Positions 22,308-31,306 are shown, counted from the stretch's first letter. The stretch: 64,000 nt of DNA from Anniella stebbinsi (GCA_029215795.1 JARDYH010000002.1:129773001-129837000); one strand, 5' to 3'. Notes: generated by a model not told the origin, from the sequence alone. Program-made: numbers and translations.

Positions 22308-25300
22308 TAAATAAACGAATGCAAAGATTTTAAGCATGGTTATCGGTTCCTTCTGAAGAATGGGAAAAGGTCACATTTAAAAATAGTGCTGAAAGTTTTA
22401 TTTATCAAACAAAACCTCTCAAACTCATTTCCCCTGTTATCTTTTCACATCCATTGTGCTTTATTACCCCTGACATAGATATGACTATCTTACATTTAAG
22501 ATTTCTTAATCATTCCACAGAAGTGGTGTCTGAGTGCACTCTACTTCCTCCCATATGTTTGAACATTGCTTTTCAGACTGAGTTTCGATGACACAATAGG
22601 CAACAGTTTAGGGAGAACAGGGACGGGGAGAGGCACAACGATCTTATCAGCCAAAGGAGAGATGCTTGTGCTCTGCCCTCCCCATTCTCAGCACCCCACC
22701 CAGGGACGGAACGGGCCATCCCTGGGTGGGAGCTCGTTGAGTGCCACCAATCACAGCACCCCACCCAGGGACGGCACATCCCATGAGAATCCCCCTTTCG
22801 TGCTGGGACCCAGCAAGAAGGGGGATTCTCATGGGAACAGGTGTAGAGAGGGGAAGGGTGGGCAATAGTCAACCTTGTGTTAATAGTCAACTCAACGGAT
22901 GACTATTATCATGTCATGTGGGGAGTGCCCCCTAAATAATCATCCGTAGAGAAGTGCACGCCCAAAAATATCATATTTTATTGTTATCGGAATTTTGGAC
23001 CAAAAAAATTATTGTCTTCACGATAATTATCGGAAATCCGATATTTAATTTGCAGCCCCATTGTGTCCTATAGAGCTGATTTTTTAAAAAGAAAAATGCC
23101 TATAACTTCTGTATTTTCAAAGTTACAGGCTTGAAACTTGGTCACAATGCTTATGGGGTATGCCTACGTAAGTATGTGTATGTAATTTGAGATTGATCCC
23201 TCCAACCCTCAATTTTATATGAATTTGTTAAAGAACGTTTAAGTTCTGACAGGTCAGAATGACAGCTCGCCACGTGCGTTCATTCAGACCTGTCAAAAAG
23301 TTGCACGATCTTTCAAAAATTCATATAAAATCGAGGGTTGGAGGGATCGATCTCAAATTTCATACACATACTATGGCATACCCCATAAGCACTGTGACCA
23401 AGTTTCAAGCCTCTAACTTTTAAAATACAGAAGTTATAGGTTTATTTATATATGGCAGTCCGATAATCCGATATAATGGGACTGAAAATTTTCGGAATGG
23501 ATATTTATCGGAGGTTTTTTTATCGTATCGTTATCATTAATCAGATGTCCGATAACAACCTTATCAAATCGTTATTGGACATTTTAACGATACACATCCC
23601 TACTATTAACACATGGTTGACTATTGTGTCGTCTGAACACGGCCATAGTTACACATAACAGAGAGCTGAAAGTAGGGATTGTGTTGCAGCAAAATCAACA
23701 TTTTTGCACCACCACTGACAGAAGGAACTCACAAAAACGTGCAACACACACTGTACGTGCCAAGGTTCTGGGGAAGCACACATGGCAGTGGTGACCAATT
23801 ACGTTTTTCCACTGTTTTTTTTCCTGCATAAAAATTTCCATTTCATTGCAAATACACTATTAGGCAGTACTGGCAGTTTTAAAGTTGTAGGGGAGTGGTT
23901 GTTTGTATATCAAGCAGTTTTTTGGGTTGCACAGAAGGGTGGCATACAAATCTTTGAAATAAAATACAACGTAAGCAATTGTTTCCATATACTAGTCTTT
24001 TTTCCAAAAAGCAACAACAACAAAAAAACCTACTTATCATAATGGCATGCACTTTGCCAGTTGATAAATTACTATTCATGCTCCTCTTTTTTCCTAAGTG
24101 CTCAAAATACTTCATATGCATTACCTCAAGAAAACTTACAATAACCCTGTAAGGTATAGAATTCCCCCACCCGGAGAGCTGAACCGGGAATGTCCAGCCA
24201 ATAACTCATTGTCAGAGATCCACAAATGTTCTCACCAGTTTATCACCATTGAGAATTATTATTATTATTATTGTGAGAATCCTTTCTTTTGGGGGCCTGG
24301 AAAGGGGCTGACCTCACACGATGGCTCAAAAACAAGAAAGTGTTTCACTGCTTTCTGAGTGTCTCCAAGACTTAATTACACAGGGATGAGCCACACTCCA
24401 TTTTAATGCCCCAGACAAGACACACCTCTCCCCAACGGGGTAGAAACAAGATCAGCAAAGAGCAAAGTTTAGCTGCTCCAAAACCATGCAAAATTACAGG
24501 CTACTTGCTCAATCAAAACTCAGTGGCCTAATCCACACCAAGCAGGATATAGCACTATGAAATAGGCATGAAAGCGGTATATGGTATTGTCAATGGGCCC
24601 CAACAGTTGTCAGTGCACTTCAATATCGCTATAAAGCAGTAGAGTGGCTCCTGCCTCTTATATACCGCTTTCATTGTGCAATATCCTGTTTGGCGTATAT
24701 GTGGCCTTTTTATGTTTTGTCCCGTTATCTCCTTATCTACATTATCCACATCTTTCCATCTGCAAGCCAGGTTTTGTAGATGGACAAGCATTGCTGTATT
24801 CACTGTAAATAACTGCACCCAACTGCCTACATATTCTTATTGCACATAACAACACATCTACCTGCATCAGTGTATCTTGCATCTTTGTTGTCTTTTGATA
24901 AGCTATGTATCGGATCAGGGAATTATTTCCTGGAGAACCCCGCACTCCAATCGTAGATTGTCGTCTTATTTTTTTTAACAAACTCTTAGATTCCCCTAAA
25001 ACAAAAAGCAATTGATATTGAATGTTCAGAGAAGCCAAAAAAGGAACGCCATGCTCCAAGTTAAAGTTTAAAGCAATCAGGCCAATTTACTTACAGCAGC
25101 AGCTTACAACTTGAACAATGGGATTTGTTACAAGAAAGAAATAATTTTACGCCCTAAACCAATCCAACTATCCTACTGCAAAAACCAAATTCTTTTGCTT
25201 TAGCAGAAAGATCAGGATTTACAATTCTGTTGAAAACATGATTGTAAACAAAAACATGATTGTAAACACGCCAAACAAGATTAAGACAATGTACAGCACA

Positions 25301-28300
25301 CAGTGAGCTGCCATCAATTAGACATGCATTGTATAGAGGTCTGCCCTTTGTGGGGGTGGGGGGTTAGTAGCCTGCAAAAAATTGTCTCTGCAAGGCTGCT
25401 GCTCCCATGAGGGCAGGGCCTTGCTGCCTCCAGCCTCTTCATGGTTTTGCACAAGGCTAAGATCAGAGAGTGGGAACCTCAGGCCTGGGGGTCCCAATCC
25501 AGCTCCCTAGGGTTTCTCAAATGCTCTCACCCCATTTCCCCGAACTTTTTTTCTCTATTATAAAAGGTTGAAATGGCTTAATTTTTGAACTGGTTCACAC
25601 GATCAAATAAGCTGTGGCGCATGCAGGTGGCCATTTTTAATATTCAAGCTACATGTCATCCGACCCTGGCAGCAGGGTTGTGCGAGGAATTATTAATATT
25701 ATTTATTACATTTATATACCGCCCAATAGCCGAAGCTCTCTGGGCGGTTTTACAGAGATTAAAACACTGAACATTAAAAACTGTTATACAAAATTTAAAA
25801 ACATAAAAACAGATTACATGCCAACTATTCTGGGGTCAGTTAAAAAAAACTCAACAGATGCTGTTAAATGCCTGGAGAAAAGTCTTGACCTGGTGCCCAA
25901 AAAATAATTAAACTTGCGTAACTCATAGCTTGTTCTAAAGTGATATAAGGTTTGTTTAACCATGACATGATAGGCTGCAGCTTAAATATTAAAAAACTGC
26001 CCAGTGCATGCCTGATCCCAAACTATAATGGGCAGAAGCTATCGTATGAACCGAGTCACTGGCAATAAGATCTTTAAGCTACAATATGTTTTGTTTTTGT
26101 TGGTTCTTTTGTATTTTTAGCCAGTTCCCTTTTCCCTGCCCACCACTGGAATGCAACACCCCAAGAGCTGCTTTACAATTTAGTTTGGTCTTCAGGCTGA
26201 AAAAAGTTCTCCGCCCCTGGTGTAGGAGATTTCCCCATGCCTTTTCCAAGCTGGGGGAAAGGCAAGATAATTTCTCTGGCCTTGTGCTGACTCAAGAAAC
26301 AATGAGAAAGTAGTGGCATGCTAGTGCTTTCCATCCTTTTCAGACCTCAGCATGAGGTTTTAACCCTGGCTCAGAAGCTCATGGCTGGGGGAGGGGGGCA
26401 ATCTTGCCAGAATTATTTTTAAAGATGTGTTCACCCCTGCTAATAGGCACTCTGGAAACTTCAAGTCTTAGTTGTTTGTGGCTTGGATAAACTTCCCTCT
26501 CTAATTGTCTAAAAGCAATGGCCTTGTTCACACATAATGACAAGCCAGGGTTGAACCGTGGCTTGTCATTGAATTGTGGCTTGCTGTTACATACGACCCT
26601 CCACTATGGTTTACTTATGGGTTGTTAACCATAACCTATGATTCAACAACAAACCATACTCAATCAGTACTCTCGGTTGTCAGCATGTGCAACTAGATCA
26701 ATACACAGATGACATAGGCAAGGAGGCAAATGGTTACTTAAAGGCATGATATTGTGGCACAAGCTTTTGTAAGCTAGCATAAAAATCTTCTGAGTTGGTG
26801 GGTATATTAGTACAGATAAGTAGTTTAAAAAAAAAACACCCCACTATTCAAAAATGCTTAGTCCAGGGGAGGGGAATGCTCACCATGGTAGCTGAATTTG
26901 TGGCTCCCTACTTCAAATGAACACTAGGTCCCCCTTTTGAAAAATACAGCCAAATGTTAGCTCACTAGTGTTAGACTCATACTAGATACCTTTAAAAGTT
27001 CATACAAAAACGAGAAATGTGTGGGTTGGCCATATGGATTTTTGTGAAGCCTTAGTCAACCAGTGACCATGACAATCTGTATTTATATTGCATGGATCTT
27101 TTGGCAGCGAAGCCACTGACATAAACTCGCTGAGCTGATGTGATGCCACAGAACATTCCAACAACCAAGAAACTAAGCTGTTGGCGAGAAAAGGTTCACA
27201 GCCCATTTTCTGTGAGGAGAAAGAGAGCTGTTAGCTTGTCTGGGATTTAAATAGTGTACAGCCCGATGGAGGGAAGGGCCACGTGGGGCAGACTAAGGAT
27301 TAAAACATTGACTGGGAAGAGGCCCTAGAAAGAATCAAAACCAAGGCAGAGTGCCCAGAGGAATGGGAAAGAACAAATATTAGAGAGATACACCAGGACT
27401 TAAGGAAACGCAACTGGGATTTTTAGAAACTGAGGGAAAGGGTTGAGATTACCCATTTGCCTTTGAGGGATGCAGAGAAGAGAGAGTTCTGTCACTTACT
27501 ATTTATGCCAGCATTGGGGCCAAGCAATTTCAAACAGGCAGTGGTATATGATATACCAAGTGGAAATTGATCTGAATTATCTGGTTAATTCTTTAGCAGT
27601 AGGCTTCTGGTTACATTTTGGATTGTTTAACTCATATTGACACTCAACATTTGAAGTCACCATAATCCAATCCCTCCCCAACACTGAAGGGGAGGGGATC
27701 ATGATTCAGACTTTATACTGGCCCTGTTCAGAAGACACCTTAAACCATGGATTTAAGCATAGCAAATAAGACTTTTTGCTGTGCTTTAAGGTGCCTTCTG
27801 AACAGGGCCATTGAGGCTTGGAGCCGCTTGGAGTTCCTCCAAAGTGCAGCACCAAGTCATGAACACCCCCCTGTTTCTCAGCTCAGCATATATAAAGAGG
27901 ACTGGAGAGTTGTTGTGGTCACCAAAGCGGTGAGGGATATCAGGTACAACAAACACAGCAAGTGTATTTGTGGCCTTTTACATTGACACAGACATATACA
28001 CAAACTTTAAAAGATTTTTGTTGTTGTTGCTAAAGATGTCCTACTGTCTTTTCAACAATTCATGGATACCATCAAAATATTTATTCCAGTGTAAATTGTG
28101 CAGAGCACCGGATACACAACAGGACATTTTACCAAAAAAAATGTTTTTTTTCTCCTCAACCCTTACCTTTATGTTGTTTAGTAAAAGATTTCGGTGTAAT
28201 ACCAAAATCAGCTGCTGTAAGAGCAGAAAAGTCCATTGATGGCGTAGCATTGTTGGTTGGTACTTCACAGTTTGGTTTTGCCTCCAATTCACTCTTGGTA

Positions 28301-28692
28301 GGGGTCAAAGTGTTTGCCTTCCCCAACATGGTGGGCTGATCCCCCACCAGAGAACTTCCAACTTTGCTCAGCATTTTTGAGAACAAGGAAGTGTTTGTTG
28401 ACATGTTTGCTGTTAGGGCATTCAATGAGCAGCTCCCTGAGGAACAGTCCACCTTCTTTGTACAGTTGATGTCATTTCCATGCCCCAAATACAGGTTGTG
28501 CTGCACATTCGAACATTCAGAAAGTACTTTCTTATTATTCTGTTTTGGGAGCATCTCTGCTGCTTTTGATTCATCAGTGATGCTAATCATTTTGTTGTTG
28601 AGAACATAATTCTGCTGCAGATCATGAACGTTAACAGCAAGATGGCATTGCAAAGGGGAAGCTGTCTTGCTTTTGAAAGAAAAACAACCCAT
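10965..28692 (-). CDS. CDCA2: CDCA2 (Repo-Man) gene, N-terminal and central exons
   Basis: Ten minus-strand exons with GT-AG borders and compatible phases join into one reading frame of about 520 codons. Segments resembling vertebrate CDCA2 occur in the right order: a FSALTAADFGITPKSF block (human FSTVTVEQLGITPESF), the RRQSTIGVRGSPGNNSLIR block, a PP1-docking KVRF followed by EIFD and ITPV, the PFPQPIFDHDD block and a VRTTRSS block. CDCA2 targets PP1-gamma to anaphase chromatin, promoting histone H3 dephosphorylation and nuclear envelope reassembly. The C-terminal exons are not found between 9.6 and 10.9 kb and should lie left of position 1, so the DIRS and L1 probably sit in an intron. The gene is divergent and mostly disordered, so some borders may be off by a few bases. 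Confidence 0.85.
11578..11642 (-). CDS. CDCA2: CDCA2 exon (TVRTTRSSTKRK)
   Basis: 65 nt, acceptor TTTTTAG and donor GTGGGT. Enters in phase 1 and ends in phase 0. The VRTTRSSTKRK end aligns with human GRITRTSNRRN. Confidence 0.8.
11999..12215. repeat. Inverted-repeat MITE-like element
   Basis: The first about 80 bp (TTTGGTGTTGTAATCTGA... CAGAGGG) return as the reverse complement in the last about 70 bp (CCCTCTG...TCAGATTACAATACCAAA). The two arms are diverged and the loop is about 70 bp. Confidence 0.75.
12321..12528 (+). mobile_element. tRNA-derived SINE
   Basis: The head has a Pol III A-box-like GGCTCAGTGTGACAGAGC and an exact B-box GGTTCGATTCC at 12380-12390. The body ends with GGCAGCTTCCTATGTTTC. 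A second copy in the opposite orientation lies at 39101-39640. Confidence 0.8.
12799..12865 (-). CDS. CDCA2: CDCA2 exon (small, acidic)
   Basis: 67 nt between ACTATAG and GTGAAG. Enters in phase 0 and ends in phase 1, joining its neighbours in frame. Encodes LLQGSSEVFAATEHSTNSDL. Similarity to mammals is weak; the phase fit and order are the main support. Confidence 0.6.
13108..13195. repeat. Interspersed palindromic repeat (CCAGATGTGTTGGACTACAA type)
   Basis: Contains CCTCCAGATGTGTTGG and ACTACAACTCCCAGAAT, a core that recurs at about 28768, 50160, 52056, 54490, 54900, 58418 and 63236. Fuller copies (for example 54900-55020) have both arms of an inverted repeat. Confidence 0.7.
13572..14745. 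repeat. MITE-like inverted repeats enclosing a LINE fragment
   Basis: Short inverted segments related to TAAACAACCCAGGGA occur on both sides of the LINE fragment (13625-13680 and 14612-14655), and an outer pair resembling GTTCAGATGTTACAAC and GTTGTGATGTCCAAAC lies near 13576 and 14720. Best read as one MITE into which a LINE inserted. Borders are uncertain. Confidence 0.45.
13790..14585 (+). mobile_element. L2/CR1-like LINE, ORF2 C-terminus and 3' end
   Basis: Broken plus-strand translation shows the late RT and C-terminal pattern: LDYCNVLYVGLP, then VQNAAARLL-like and WLPVSYQATYKV-like text, then WRAFFVVAPTLW. It ends in a (AATAA)n-type tail at about 14560-14582. Stops and frameshifts show it is dead. 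Confidence 0.7.
14811..15019 (-). CDS. CDCA2: CDCA2 exon (PFPQPIFDHDD)
   Basis: About 209 nt, donor GTAAGT at the low end, phase 0 exit. The acceptor may be at 15019 or 15013; both keep the frame, so NAG choice of two residues is possible. Contains LPVDDPLCRQGRVPLSPSG and PLKQPFPQPIFDHDD, matching human EPLPQPDFDDKG. Confidence 0.8.
15235..16345 (-). mobile_element. L2/CR1-like LINE ORF2 fragment
   Basis: The reverse complement near 16170 encodes LLLLDLSAVFDTINHD, the RT motif A of this LINE group. Further on come a FNIYMKSLGELI-like block near 16000, KVYKLKLNLDMIEALLVGG near 15880 and a C-terminal domain near 15330 (RAFSLVSP-like). Many stops. Lies in a CDCA2 intron. Confidence 0.75.
16346..17796. 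other. CDCA2 intron, no gene seen
   Basis: Continues with LINE-like noncoding sequence to about 16650, then unclassified sequence. I see no exon here. Confidence 0.5.
17797..18015 (-). CDS. CDCA2: CDCA2 exon with PP1-docking motif
   Basis: About 219 nt with acceptor TTTTGAAG after a pyrimidine-rich stretch. The donor is weak (GTATAT at 17796, alternative GTTGGT four bases earlier). Only the first choice keeps phase with the next exon. Encodes CKKVRFAEEQRLEIFD, TKPPITPVQKS and LRSVLKKTSVK. This corresponds to the human RVTF motif and the KiR extension (F-D-x-x-x-P-x-x-T-P) that bind PP1-gamma. The fourth-position pattern is K-V-R-F instead of R-V-T-F. Confidence 0.85.
18110..18166. repeat. 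Short MITE fragment (GGGACTTACTTCCAGGTAAG type)
   Basis: Carries CCATTGAGTTCAGTGGGACTT and ATAGGACTGCAGG, the unit that forms a cluster at 31555-31845 and recurs at 13220, 30065, 38070 and 55860. Confidence 0.6.
18517..18557. repeat. (TG)n(AG)n microsatellite
   Basis: About nine TG units followed by AG-rich repeats. Confidence 0.95.
18705..19001. mobile_element. hAT-like MITE
   Basis: The ends are imperfect inverted repeats about 34 bp long. The left end contains CACGTTCAGACATCACACTA and the right end TAGCGTAACGTCTGAACACA. The interior is about 230 bp of noncoding DNA. Confidence 0.65.
19651..19735 (-). CDS. CDCA2: CDCA2 exon (Thr/Pro-rich)
   Basis: 85 nt between TTCCTAG and GTAAGA. Enters in phase 0 and ends in phase 1. 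Encodes VTTSGYMPLEMTPSRNIPKA, similar in character to human RSPATPACRRDLPTPK. Support is mainly splice sites and phase. Confidence 0.7.
20231..20261. repeat. (TC)n microsatellite
   Basis: About 15 TC units. Confidence 0.95.
20262..21494. other. CDCA2 intron, no gene seen
   Basis: Noncoding. Contains a tandem TGCAGCTACCTTC duplication (20396-20420) and a GC-richer block (20760-21190) that starts with GAGCGATCCTATGC, a phrase shared with repeats at 30037 and 62632 and so probably a repeat. Confidence 0.45.
21495..21604 (-). CDS. CDCA2: CDCA2 exon
   Basis: 110 nt, acceptor AATACAG and donor GTACAC. Enters in phase 1 and ends in phase 0. Encodes LHEQSKLGQVFEESLNDKSI. Position and phase fit the series, and similarity to mammals is low. 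Confidence 0.65.
21927..22038 (-). CDS. CDCA2: CDCA2 exon
   Basis: 112 nt, acceptor GAACAG and donor GTAAGT. Phase 0 in, 1 out. Encodes ASPFKQRNSLLKDKIAAFPI, which aligns with human SPALYRNVNTLRERISAF. Confidence 0.85.
22263..22308. repeat. (TA)n(CA)n microsatellite
   Basis: AT units followed directly by AC units. Confidence 0.97.
22689..22835. repeat. Direct repeat plus perfect 18-bp hairpin
   Basis: CAGCACCCCACCCAGGGACGG occurs at about 22689 and about 22754. It is followed by CCCATGAGAATCCCCCTT (22780-22797), whose exact reverse complement is at 22818-22835. The loop holds a second small hairpin, GCTGGG-A-CCCAGC. Confidence 0.9.
22863..23645. mobile_element. hAT-like MITE arms with a fold-back element inside
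   Basis: AATAGTCAACCTTGTGTTAA at the left and TTAACACATGGTTGACTATT near the right end are inverted partners. The right end carries GTCGTCTGAACACGGCC, the terminal motif shared with other MITEs here. Confidence 0.6.
22949..23600. mobile_element. Long fold-back element with TA target site (Tc1/mariner-like MITE)
   Basis: Flanked by TA on both sides (22947-22948 and 23601-23602). The ends are GAGAAGTGCACG and (inverted) GGGATGTGTATCG. Inside, a block from about 23095 to 23255 returns as its reverse complement from about 23285 to 23445 (for example TATAACTTCTGTATTTTCAA against AAAATACAGAAGTTATA). No transposase ORF. Confidence 0.75.
24525..24706. repeat. Inverted-repeat MITE
   Basis: Arms GGCCTAATCCACACCAAGCAG and (inverted) GGCCACATATACGCCAAACAG, continuing through GATAT and GAAAGCGGTATAT. 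Noncoding. Confidence 0.7.
24862..24995 (-). CDS. CDCA2: CDCA2 exon (conserved RRQSTIGVRGSP block)
   Basis: 134 nt, acceptor TTTTAG and donor GTAGAT. Enters in phase 1 and ends in phase 0. Encodes KKIRRQSTIGVRGSPGNNSL and IRYIAYQ. This is one of the best conserved stretches of CDCA2 (human RRRSAVGARGSPETNHLIRFIA). Confidence 0.95.
25680..25815 (-). repeat. LINE/SINE 3' tail fragment (ATATACCGCCC type)
   Basis: TTTATATACCGCCCAATAGC and GAAGCTCTCTGGGCGGTTTT mark a common squamate retroposon tail read in antisense. Related tails occur at 11450, 14515 and 51405. Confidence 0.5.
25816..27719. other. CDCA2 intron, no gene seen
   Basis: Noncoding. A possible MITE end with CTTGTTCACACATAATGACA lies near 26525, followed by further inverted pieces to about 26665. 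Confidence 0.45.
27720..27809. mobile_element. Compact 90-bp MITE
   Basis: The terminal inverted repeats of about 25 bp are nearly perfect: GGCCCTGTTCAGAAGACACC at the left and, inverted at the right, GGCCCTGTTCAGAAGGCACC. Confidence 0.85.
28167..28692 (-). CDS. CDCA2: CDCA2 5'-most recognised coding exon
   Basis: Ends ITPKSFTKQHK at donor GTAAGG in phase 1. The MDFSALTAADFGITPKSF segment matches human LNFSTVTVEQLGITPESF. The upstream border is unsure. An ATG at 28692 opens the frame (MGCFSFKSKT) after a possible acceptor CTATAG about 12 bp earlier, but acceptors at about 28674 or 28666 would also fit and would put the start in another exon. The segment before the conserved block is longer than in human CDCA2. 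Confidence 0.8.
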
Positions 28693-28767
28693 TAGATAAC
28701 AGAACTATAGCATGTTACTGTATAAACAGTCAGGCTTCAAAGAGTGCCATTAGCATGGTTGCTGTAC

Positions 28768-28876
28768 AACAGGGCCCGGGAACTTGTGCACCAGATGTTG
28801 GACTGTAACTCCATCATGTCTGATAATTGGTCATGCTGGTGGGCTAACCTCTGGAGGGCCATAGGTTGACCAGCCC
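28768..28876. repeat. Interspersed palindromic repeat copy
   Basis: CCAGATGTTGGACTGTAACT is followed by ATCATG and ends in CTCTGGAGGGCCATAGGTTG, the partner arm. Confidence 0.65.
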
Positions 28877-28989
28877 TGCTGTACAGCGTAAGAAAAAAAC
28901 CCAGAAATAGGATATGAGTACAATAGCACCCTCCCACCCATGTTCTCCAGCAACTGGTATACATAGGTATATTGCCTCTGATATTGGAG

Positions 28990-29475
28990 GTAGCATATAG
29001 CCATCAGGGCTAATAGCCATTGATAGCCTTATCCTCTATGAATTTGTCCAAATCCCTTTTAAAGGCATCCAAATTGTTGGCCATCACAACATCTTGTGGA
29101 AGTGAATTCCATCATTTTACAACGCACTCTGTGAAGTACTTCTTTTTATCTGTCCTGAATCTCCCATCAATCAGCTTCACGGGATGACCCAGGTTCTAAT
29201 ATTATGAAAGTAGGAGAAAAATATCTCCCTATCCACATCATGCATAACTTTTTACACCTCTGTCATGTCTTCTCTTACTCAGCTTTTTCCAAGCTAAACA
29301 ATGCCAGCTGTTGTAACCCTTCCTCTTAGGATAGTTGCCCCAACCCCTTGATAATTTCAATTGCCCTTTTTCCAGCTCTACAATATATTTTTAAAGTGCT
29401 GTAACCAGAACTATGCATAGTACTCTAAGTGTGGTTGCACCATAGCTTTATATTAGAGCAGTATGATATTGGCAG
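28990..29475 (-). mobile_element. CR1-like LINE ORF2 C-terminal fragment
   Basis: The reverse complement carries the CR1 C-terminal layout in broken frames: a VRPHLEYC-like block near 29440, an ELEKGQ-like segment near 29370, GHP.KLIDGRFRTD near 29170, and LPQDV near 29090. Multiple indels. Confidence 0.7.
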
Positions 29476-30179
29476 TTTTATTCTCAATTCCTTTCCTAAT
29501 TAGGAGTTTGATTATACTTGAATTTGGGATTGTAAACTCCTGTAATTTTAATAATTGTACAGGAGAGAATATTTTAGTACCTACAACTCATTGTGAGAGG
29601 TGAAAAGGCCACATTTAGCATCAACCTCCCTTTACAAAAAAAGGTTTTAAACCCCGTTTTTTGCACTAGGCCATCCATGCCCCTTTCAGCCTTCCTCCTC
29701 TTTTTAAAAGACCCTATAAAAAAAGTAAAATAGTGATGGTATCACTGATGGGACCCAGCTTAGGTCAGGGCCAACCTGGGTGGGATCTTTACAAAAGTAG
29801 GTTCTGTCTAGAGCACAATGTGCTGGTAAGATTTCTGTGGACTAATAATTTGCATAGTTTTTATTTTCAAAGAAAGGGAAAGATGCTTTATTACTGAGCA
29901 AACATGCCAGGGTTGGGCCTCACCCTTTAGGAAGCGTAGACAGTGCAGCAAATAAAGGTTGAATTATTATGCATGTTTAGACAGTAAAAATGTCCTTCAA
30001 CCGACAGGGCATTGCTTTTCCTGTCTAGACATGCATAGGATCGCACCCTAGGGCTGAATTCCTTTTACACGCATATCCAGGGTTAAGCCCCACAGGATTC
30101 CCGAGGGGCACTTACTTCTGAGTAAACACGCGTTGAACTTTAAACAAAGGGAGAAGAGCAAATAGGGAGGCTTTACCTT
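29476..30179. other. Intergenic or CDCA2 intron 1, no gene seen
   Basis: No coding signal. A short repeat with GTTAAGCCCCACAGG and TTACTTCTGAGTAAACACG lies near 30070-30130. Confidence 0.5.
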
Positions 30180-31258
30180 TATTGCGCACACCAGGGGGAG
30201 GCAACCCAGTCTCATCGTCCCCAGCTAGCATGGCCCATGGGAACTGTAATCCAAAACGTCCAGAGGAACCAGGATCGCCTACCCGCCAGCTTCACCGCCC
30301 GACCGCGAAGGCCGCAGCACAAAAGCAGACTGTGGTTTCTGAGGTAACGCGGGGTAGTCAAGCCCATTACGGGAGGGGATGACCCCGGGGCACCCACCTT
30401 TCCGACTCTTTCATCTCCCTCAGCACCCTGACTCCGACCCTCCCCGAGTCCGGACGAAATCACGCCGCCGCCGCGCCCTTCAACAGGCGACCCACTTCTT
30501 CCCCCTCGCGCTCTCCATTCAAAATCGCCTTGCTACCAGCACGGCGAGCCGCGTATCCCTCCGCCCCTTCACAATAGAACTCCCTTTTCCCCCTCCAGGC
30601 TCGGGTTCCAGCCAGTCTTCGGCTGCAGGTAACCGAACCTGCTGGGGCTATTTGGCGCTCACCCCTAACCCCCCCTGAACCGAAGAGGGCTTTCATACGT
30701 CGCGGGACTACTTTTTTAAACGTCTTTTCTCCCCCACCCTCTGCAACGAGTTCCGGCCCCGTGGAAGGATAAACTGTTATTAGAAAAAAAAACGGTTGGC
30801 GTATTTGAAAAGGCACGTGATGTGAATTTTCCAATCGGGAGCCGTGTTCGCTTCCGTAGGTATAAAACGTAGGCATAGAGGCCGCACCCGGACGATAGGG
30901 ATACTCAACGGAGTGAGGGAGGGAAGCAATCGTCACTTGTGTTGATTATCGTGTCCTCCGAATGCTGCCTCTCTTCTCCACAGCGCCCTTCGAAAGCGGC
31001 CTCTGATAGGCTCAGACTTGAAACCCCGCCCTGTCTTGCTCTAAGGGAGCAAAACCCATATAAAGGGAAACCTCCCTGACATGAAAAGACCCGCCCACGC
31101 CATGGATTATGGATCTCATTGGACAAGGAGAGAAGGGGAAAGGAATTCCCCCCCCGGATTGGTGCGTGGGTGCGTCAGTTAAAAAAACTCTGGTTTCCGG
31201 GTTTGTAGCCAGGCTGGCAAGAAGTCACAGGAGCATCAATAACTCTCGGGGAGGAGAC
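30180..31258. promoter_or_regulatory. CpG-rich bidirectional promoter of CDCA2 and KCTD9
   Basis: Between the CDCA2 exons (minus) and KCTD9 exon 1 (plus), CpG density is visibly higher than elsewhere. Candidate sites are CCAAT at 30831-30835, inverted CCAAT (ATTGG) at 31118-31122 and 31158-31162, GC boxes CCCCGCCC near 31025 and CCGCCC near 31091, a TATAAA at 31059-31064, an E-box CACGTG near 30814 and a CHR-like TTTGAA at 30804-30809 beside TTGGCG. Several CCAAT boxes with a CHR are typical of G2/M genes such as CDCA2. Start sites are inferred. Confidence 0.6.
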
Positions 31259-31306
31259 ATGAAGAGAGTCACCCTGTTTGTTAATGGCAGCCCCAGGAAT
31301 GGGAAG
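31259..31306 (+). CDS. KCTD9: KCTD9 exon 1
   Basis: Start ATG at 31259, 16 codons (MKRVTLFVNGSPRNGK), donor GTGAGT, phase 0. Lies at the edge of the CpG-rich promoter. Confidence 0.96.

Noticed and set aside
22566..22890. Overlapping 100-codon ORFs on both strands
   Set aside because: They arise from direct and inverted repeats in the DNA, not from a gene.
30379..30936. ORFs of 99-158 codons in the promoter region
   Set aside because: GC-rich DNA has few stop codons. No domain, no conservation signal, and the region is a CpG-rich promoter.
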